Shown here: positions 59,274 through 64,000 of the stretch, piece by piece
How the letters are laid out: each line of letters opens with the position of its first letter
Position numbering within the stretch: the stretch's first letter is position 1
Assembly (NCBI RefSeq): GCF_050613145.1
Contig: NZ_CP192507.1
Span: 3,162,001-3,226,000 of the forward strand
Source of the DNA: Lysinibacillus_B sp050613145
Lineage (GTDB): Bacteria; Bacillota; Bacilli; Bacillales_A; Planococcaceae
Direction: 5' to 3'
Length of the DNA stretch: 64,000 nucleotides
Made by a program: the position numbers and the translations under genes
Notes under the pieces: model-generated
Seen by the model: the letters and a program-made list of their open reading frames with translations, nothing else
The model's database searches: none
What the model was told of the DNA's origin: nothing

Positions 59274-60580
59274 TATCGAACTTTCCTTTCGATAACCTCC
59301 GTCAGCTGCTTTTTAACGCCTTCGATTGGCAGATTAGTTACAACTGGCGCAAGGAATCCATGAATTACAAGACGCTCTGCTTCTGCTTTCGAAATACCAC
59401 GGCTCATTAAATAGTACAGTTGAGTCGGGTCAACACGTCCAACAGATGCTGCATGTCCTGCTGTTACATCGTCTTCGTCAATTAAAAGGATTGGGTTTGC
59501 ATCCCCACGTGCTTTTTCAGAAAGCATTAATACGCGAGATTCTTGCTCAGCGTTTGCTTTTGTAGCACCGTGCTCAATTTTACCAATCCCATTGAAGATT
59601 GATTGAGCTGCATCCTTCATAACACCATGTTTTAAAATTTGACCATCCGAGTTTTTACCCCAATGGCGAACTTCTGTTGTGAAGTTTTGTTTTTGCTCAC
59701 CGCGACCAACAACTACTGTCTTTGTATCTGCAGCTGAGCCGTCACCTACTAAGTGCGTAATATTTTCAGAAATTGTATTTGAATCATTCATTAAACCAAG
59801 TGCCCAGTCGATTTTTGCATCACGAGCCATGTTTGCACGACGATTTACATAAGTCGTAAAACCTTTTGCTAACACGTCTACAGCACCGTAAGTTACTTGT
59901 GCATTGTCTTTCGCAATTACTTCAGCGATGATGTTTGCTTGACCTTTCGATTCAGCAATTGTTGATACGTATGTTTCAACATACGTTACAACTGAAGATT
60001 CTTCTGCTACAACTAGTACGTGGTTAAATAATGAAGCTTCTTCATTGTCGTTTAAGAATACTACTTGAAGAGGTGCTTCAATGATTACGTTGCGTGGTAC
60101 GTATACGAATACACCACCGTTGACAAGTGCTGCGTGATAAGCAGCTAATTTGTGCTCATCTACTTGTACAGCTGTTGTCATAAAATATTTTCCAACTAAA
60201 TCCGCATGCTCACGAATAGCTGTTTGAATGTCTGTGAAAAGTACACCTTTGTTCACAAGTTCTTCAGAAACTTTAATAAATGCAGGTGTATTGTTGCGTT
60301 GGATATACAGGTTTTCTTGCCCTTCGATATCGATTAACGCTTTTACTTCTTCAGGAAGCTCTTCTAATGAAGAGAATGGTGCTGATTCTACAGTGTGTAC
60401 TGGGAATTCAGTGAAGTTCCATTTTGTAATATTTGTTTTGTCTGGCGTTGGTAGTGCAAGCTCTGCCGCTTTTTCAAGAGCTGTAGCGCGGAAATCAGCA
60501 AATGCTGCTGGCTCTCCGTTGCTTTGAGAGAACGAGCGAACTTCTTCTACGGATAACGCTAATTTTGTTTCAACCGTCAT
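59273..60580 (-). CDS. sufD: Fe-S cluster assembly protein SufD
   Basis: This is a 435-aa SufB paralogue in the SufBC2D complex, with a helical N terminus and a C-terminal beta-helix (GGVFVYVPRNVIIEAPLQVVFL, about 154-175; HAASVGRVDPTQLYYLMSRGISKAEAERLVIHGFLAP near the end, containing the conserved histidine). It lies 19 bp after sufC. Confidence 0.96.
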   Translation of the reverse strand: MTVETKLALSVEEVRSFSQSNGEPAAFADFRATALEKAAELALPTPDKTNITKWNFTEFPVHTVESAPFSSLEELPEEVKALIDIEGQENLYIQRNNTPAFIKVSEELVNKGVLFTDIQTAIREHADLVGKYFMTTAVQVDEHKLAAYHAALVNGGVFVYVPRNVIIEAPLQVVFLNDNEEASLFNHVLVVAEESSVVTYVETYVSTIAESKGQANIIAEVIAKDNAQVTYGAVDVLAKGFTTYVNRRANMARDAKIDWALGLMNDSNTISENITHLVGDGSAADTKTVVVGRGEQKQNFTTEVRHWGKNSDGQILKHGVMKDAAQSIFNGIGKIEHGATKANAEQESRVLMLSEKARGDANPILLIDEDDVTAGHAASVGRVDPTQLYYLMSRGISKAEAERLVIHGFLAPVVTNLPIEGVKKQLTEVIERKVR

Positions 60581-60599
60581 CTTGTACGTCCTCCTCTAA

Positions 60600-61382
60600 T
60601 TAAGCTTCTTCTACTACAGCGTTTGTATCTTCAATACCTAATTCAGCTTTAATCCACTCGTAACCTTCAGCCTCTAAACGTTGCGCTAATTCAGCACCGC
60701 CTGATTTTACGACTTTCCCTTGCATCATTACGTGAACGTGGTCAGGTGTAATGTAGTTCAGTAGACGTTGGTAGTGCGTGATCATTAAGCAACCGAAGCC
60801 TTCGCCGCGCATTTCGTTAATGCCTTTTGATACAACTTTTAATGCGTCGATATCAAGACCTGAGTCGATTTCGTCAAGAATACCAAAAGTTGGTTTAATC
60901 ATCATCATTTGAAGAATTTCGTTACGCTTTTTCTCACCACCAGAGAAACCTTCGTTTAAGTAACGTTGACCCATTTCTTCTGGCATTTCTAAGAATGCCA
61001 TTGTTTTATCTAATTCACGGATGAATTTCATTAATGAAATTTCATCACCTTCTTGGCGACGCGCGTTAATTGCTGAACGTAAGAAGTCCGCGTTTGTTAC
61101 ACCTGAAATTTCAGATGGATATTGCATTGCTAGGAATAGACCCGCTTTTGCACGCTCGTCTACTTCCATTTCTAACACGTTTTCGCCATCAAGTAATACT
61201 TCACCTTGCGTTACTTCATATTTAGGGTGTCCCATGATTGCAGATGCTAGTGTAGATTTACCAGTACCGTTAGGACCCATGATTGCATGTACTTCATTTG
61301 TGTTAATCGTAAGGTTTACACCTTTTAAAATCTCTTTTCCGTCGATTTCAACGTGAAGATCTTTAATTTCTAAAGTTGCCAT
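60600..61382 (-). CDS. sufC: Fe-S assembly ATPase SufC
   Basis: This is a 260-aa ABC-type soluble ATPase that drives conformational change in SufBC2D. Walker A GPNGTGKST (about 36), the SufC signature FSGGEKKRNEILQM (about 149) and Walker B FGILDEIDSGLD (about 170) are complete. It is the first gene of the operon. AGGTAGTTTA precedes the ATG, and Fur-like sites and a sigma-A promoter lie 180-230 bases upstream. Confidence 0.97.
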   Translation of the reverse strand: MATLEIKDLHVEIDGKEILKGVNLTINTNEVHAIMGPNGTGKSTLASAIMGHPKYEVTQGEVLLDGENVLEMEVDERAKAGLFLAMQYPSEISGVTNADFLRSAINARRQEGDEISLMKFIRELDKTMAFLEMPEEMGQRYLNEGFSGGEKKRNEILQMMMIKPTFGILDEIDSGLDIDALKVVSKGINEMRGEGFGCLMITHYQRLLNYITPDHVHVMMQGKVVKSGGAELAQRLEAEGYEWIKAELGIEDTNAVVEEA

Positions 61383-61555
61383 TAAACTACCTCCATTAAT
61401 TCATCGCATGGTTTTTCCATTGCTATTTTATTATCATAAACAATCTTAACTGAAATGAGAATCAGTTGCAAACAGTTTAGAATAATTTTAATTAAATAAC
61501 AGCAAATCTTTTTTCCAAAACAGTATCATAGTAGGATTTCATATAAATAAAACGG

Positions 61556-61567
61556 AATGATTATCAT
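61556..61567. promoter_or_regulatory. Fur-box-like site downstream of the sufC -10
   Basis: AATGATTATCAT (reverse complement ATGATAATCATT) matches the central part of the Fur consensus GATAATGATAATCATTATC. It covers the expected transcription start of sufC, so occupancy would repress. Confidence 0.55.
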
Positions 61568-61568
61568 T

Positions 61569-61597
61569 TTATATTTTTTCAATAAGATACACTCAAT
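61569..61597 (-). promoter_or_regulatory. Putative sigma-A promoter of the suf operon
   Basis: On the minus strand TTGAGT (61597-61592) and TATAAA (61574-61569) are separated by 17 bases, with an A/T-rich spacer. It would give a leader of about 180 nt. A second weaker match, TTGCAA-17-TAAGAT, occurs around 61446-61474. Confidence 0.5.
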
Positions 61598-61598
61598 T

Positions 61599-61613
61599 GA
61601 GAATCAATATCAA
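61599..61613. promoter_or_regulatory. Fur-box-like site upstream of the sufC -35
   Basis: TGAGAATCAATATCA matches the 7-1-7 Fur pattern TGATAATnATTATCA at 12 of 14 positions and abuts the -35 element. With the site at 61556 it brackets the promoter. Confidence 0.5.
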
Positions 61614-61641
61614 TTTATAATACACTGTATAATATAAAAAA

Positions 61642-61663
61642 GCGCTTAAAAAGCGCCATTTTT
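61642..61663 (+). terminator. Small hairpin with T-run on the plus strand
   Basis: GCGCTT and AAGCGC pair across three bases, followed by ATTTTT. No plus-strand gene ends here. The rest of 61664-61936 holds nothing I can identify apart from a 10-codon frame. Confidence 0.4.
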
Positions 61664-61936
61664 CCACTTTCTAAACACCATCGCTCTATTTTCCCTCAAA
61701 TGGAGATTCTTTATACATGCTAACTCACCTCTCTATACTCTTTAAATAGGATACGGGCTCCCGATATTACATACAGGTGTTCCCCTCGCTGAAGTGATAG
61801 GATTATGTATAACTTTGTATTAAATCTAAAATTTTTTTCTTTGTTTCTCTAAGAGCTAACAACTTTTCAAAAATGACACTTTGCATACCATTCACTTTCT
61901 AATTTAAGAATTCTGAAACCGAAACTTAACCTATGT

Positions 61937-61989
61937 AAAAACTACACCAACAATCATTGGAAGTTTACAAACGATTGCGGTGTAGTTTC
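61937..61989 (-). terminator. Terminator of the SLH protein gene
   Basis: AAACTACACC and GGTGTAGTTT, with inner CAATC/GATTG, form a long imperfect stem followed by TTTTTAC on the minus strand. Confidence 0.82.
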
Positions 61990-62026
61990 TTAATGAGAAA
62001 TTTTTCAGTAAGTTCTTCGTATTTTG

Positions 62027-64000
62027 TTACTTTTGGCTTTCTTGAACTACTTCTGTCGCTGCAGCTTCAATTTCATCAATCGCCCAATGTGACGTAGAAA
62101 CATCTGTAAACATAGATTTTTCAATAGTTGTTACAGGTTTTATCTCAAATAAGCGATTCAATACTTTTACTGCTTGCGCACGCGTTAGAAAACCATTTGG
62201 ATTGAATGCTGTATCACTCACTCCTGACATAATACCAAGTGCACTCACTTTTTCAATCGCACTTGCTGCCCAGTGCGTCGAATGAACATCGTTAAATGTT
62301 TTGCCTGTTGTTTCCGATGTGCAATATTCTTTTGTTGTGTTTTCTGTACAGTGTTGCTCCATCCAACGTACAATGACACTCGCCATTTGGGCACGAGTAA
62401 TCGAACCGTTTGGATTAAACGTTGTCTCGCTTGTTCCACTAAACAAGCCTGTTGTTTTTACAAATTCAATCGCATCTTTTGCTCCGTGGTTTTCTACGTC
62501 TGTAAACGATGCACGCGCCGCTGTTGGAATGTTGTTGTTCGTTAAGTGACGTGCCAGCATTGTCGCCATTTGCGCGCGTGTAACATTCGCATTGGGACGG
62601 AATGTACCATCTGCATATCCTTGAATATACGGTGCTTTCACTACTGTTTCGAGTTGCTTCAAATCGGGTGCATAAAGTAATGTGAACGTTGAGAAATGCT
62701 CGACATCAAATTCTACCCCACGCACGCCTGGTTCGAATTCAACCATTTTGCCACGTTTAATTTCCGTTGTACCATCGCTGTGTTGAATATACACAACTAA
62801 CTGCTCAAGCTGTTGTGCTGTTACAGTTGCTGGCAATGGAAGTGTGAGTGTGACACGGTGACTTTGCATATTCGTTTCAATTGTCACCGGATTACCTAAA
62901 ACTGAAATTGTTGCTGTATTTGTTACAAGTTGTTGTAATTGTCCATCTTGTATCGCATCCGCTTGAATCGTTTCTTTTTTTACAGGCTCTTTCACCGGTA
63001 CAATACGGAAGTATAAATCATTCGTCCAATTTTCTAATGATGTATTCGGAACTAGGATCTTTGAATTCGCTGTACTAATTGAAAGACTTGTCTCTCCATT
63101 TGCAAGTGTTGAAACCGCCTGCTGTGATACATTCACCTCTGTTTCTCCTACCATCCCTGTTGCATCTGGAATAACAATGCGCGATACTTTTTGCTCTTGT
63201 CCTGCTAATTTTTGAGTAGATTCTAACGCCTTCTCAGGTGTAAAGTTAACTCTATCTTTCACATGGCCATTCTCCGTTGTACGTGTAATCTCCGTTTGTG
63301 CAATGACCATATCGGGATTCGCATCATCCACCACATCCACCACAATTTTTTGCGTGTTCGATGTTGATGGCCCTGGATCTGGGTTTGGCCCTGGATCTAC
63401 AGGAGCTGTAGGTGTCACTGCACTCGATTCCGCAGATTCCACACCATTTCCGGCACTATTCATTGCAATCACCTTAAATGTATACGCTGTACCGTTTGTT
63501 AAGCCCATTACTGTCACAGGACTTGACGTTCCCGTTTTCGCTAGCGCCGGTTGTTCCACACCACCGACATACACTTTGACTGTGTATCCCGTAATGGCAC
63601 TACCTCCATTGTTCGTTGGGGCATCAAAGCTCACCGTTGCTTGGGCGTTTCCTACTGTTACCATCACATTCGTTGGCATTCCTGGGGCTGTTACTGAAAC
63701 TGGATTAACAACTTGTGTTACCGTGAATGTCACAGGTGTTAAATTGTCTGCACTCACTGTCACCGTTGCTGTATATGTCCCGACTGCTAAACCATCCTTT
63801 GCTTTTACTGTAAACGTTGCACTATCTGTACCTGTTAAGCTTGTCGCTTGCGGTTGTGTAATATCAAAGCTACTCGCATCTGCTCCACTTAATGCAACAG
63901 CTACATTTGCCAAGCTTCCTGTGCCGGTGTTCTGAATCGTCAACGTCTTGGTTTCTTGCGTACCACTTGTATAACCGGCTGTGAGTGAGATGAATGTTTG
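62027..64000 (-). CDS. SLH-domain surface protein with Fn3 and Ig-like modules (5' end outside window)
   Basis: The frame is open to the right edge, giving the C-terminal 657 residues of a cell-surface protein. In order there are an Ig-like/DUF1573-type module (LTIQNTGTGSLANVAVALSG), a fibronectin type III domain (PTNNGGSAITGYTVKVYVGG), a Pro/Asp linker (DPGPNPDPGPS), a beta-rich region of about 270 residues, and three SLH repeats at the end (FRPNANVTRAQMATMLARHL, FNPNGSITRAQMASVIVRWM, FNPNGFLTRAQAVKVLNRLF). The SLH repeats should bind pyruvylated secondary cell-wall polymer. A TTG inside the frame at 63943 is not the true start. Ligand or partner unknown. Confidence 0.92.
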   Translation of the reverse strand, partial: QTFISLTAGYTSGTQETKTLTIQNTGTGSLANVAVALSGADASSFDITQPQATSLTGTDSATFTVKAKDGLAVGTYTATVTVSADNLTPVTFTVTQVVNPVSVTAPGMPTNVMVTVGNAQATVSFDAPTNNGGSAITGYTVKVYVGGVEQPALAKTGTSSPVTVMGLTNGTAYTFKVIAMNSAGNGVESAESSAVTPTAPVDPGPNPDPGPSTSNTQKIVVDVVDDANPDMVIAQTEITRTTENGHVKDRVNFTPEKALESTQKLAGQEQKVSRIVIPDATGMVGETEVNVSQQAVSTLANGETSLSISTANSKILVPNTSLENWTNDLYFRIVPVKEPVKKETIQADAIQDGQLQQLVTNTATISVLGNPVTIETNMQSHRVTLTLPLPATVTAQQLEQLVVYIQHSDGTTEIKRGKMVEFEPGVRGVEFDVEHFSTFTLLYAPDLKQLETVVKAPYIQGYADGTFRPNANVTRAQMATMLARHLTNNNIPTAARASFTDVENHGAKDAIEFVKTTGLFSGTSETTFNPNGSITRAQMASVIVRWMEQHCTENTTKEYCTSETTGKTFNDVHSTHWAASAIEKVSALGIMSGVSDTAFNPNGFLTRAQAVKVLNRLFEIKPVTTIEKSMFTDVSTSHWAIDEIEAAATEVVQESQK

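Noticed and set aside
61693..61726. A 10-codon minus-strand frame with GAGAGGTGAG upstream in the sufC/SLH spacer
   Set aside because: Too short, no gene directly downstream to regulate, and no conserved feature. Probably chance.

Overview
The window is low-GC Gram-positive chromosomal DNA, most likely from the Planococcaceae (Lysinibacillus/Solibacillus type). The evidence is strong AGGAGG ribosome-binding sites throughout, a sufC-D-S-U-B operon, an Mrp antiporter operon, a yui/yum/yut/yun gene block arranged much as in Bacillus subtilis, the sporulation gene yunB, and an SLH-domain surface protein. Genus assignment is inference.

Layout. (1) 1-2966, minus strand: a 2-hydroxy-acid module made of a GlcD-type FAD oxidase, a TRAP solute-binding protein and the start of its small permease. 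Two palindromes in front of it look like FCD/GntR operators. (2) 3034-9610: a yufK-like membrane gene opposite the seven-gene mrpABCDEFG Na+/H+ antiporter operon, which ends in a clear terminator. (3) 9633-24075: an accessory catabolic island. A class III aminotransferase and a PucR-type regulator are divergent. Facing the regulator is a ten-gene minus-strand operon encoding an M20 amidohydrolase, a decarboxylating dehydrogenase, an SDR, an aldehyde dehydrogenase, a complete oligopeptide-type ABC importer and a P1-family (DmpA/BapA-like) aminopeptidase. (4) 24172-25593: a complete IS4-family insertion sequence with terminal inverted repeats and a 9-bp target duplication. (5) 25625-44927: the conserved housekeeping block (pepA, yuiD, yuiB, Nudix, two NDH-2 type dehydrogenases, an EAL protein with a degenerate active site, HesB and NifU Fe-S proteins, yuzD, yuzB, yutF, yutE, yutD, lipA, yunB, an HD-GYP protein, yunD, yunE, yunF). 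(6) 45026-52837: a glycerol-3-phosphate/glycerophosphodiester island (exported and cytosolic GDPDs, glpD, ugpB-E-A-C), with a PhoP-box-like array in the divergent ugpC/GDPD promoter region. (7) 52849-55777: cysK, a thioredoxin-like gene and an unrecognised gene, with an 870-bp repeat-rich spacer. (8) 55971-61613: the suf Fe-S assembly operon, whose upstream region contains Fur-box-like sites around a sigma-A promoter. (9) 61937-64000: the 3' part of an Fn3/SLH surface protein that runs off the window.

How the genes fit together. The catabolic island reads as a self-contained import, hydrolyse, transaminate and oxidise pathway. Its P1 peptidase, class III aminotransferase and aldehyde dehydrogenase suggest unusual (beta- or omega-linked) amino-acid peptides, which is a hypothesis only. 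The ugp island would recover phosphate and glycerol from phospholipid or teichoic-acid head groups under phosphate limitation. The suf, HesB, NifU and LipA genes form the Fe-S side of the window. The gene-poor spacers carry at least two families of structured repeats. One of them (27381-27649, 32343-32400, 54304-54436) shows what appear to be compensatory stem changes between copies and is the most unusual non-coding signal here.
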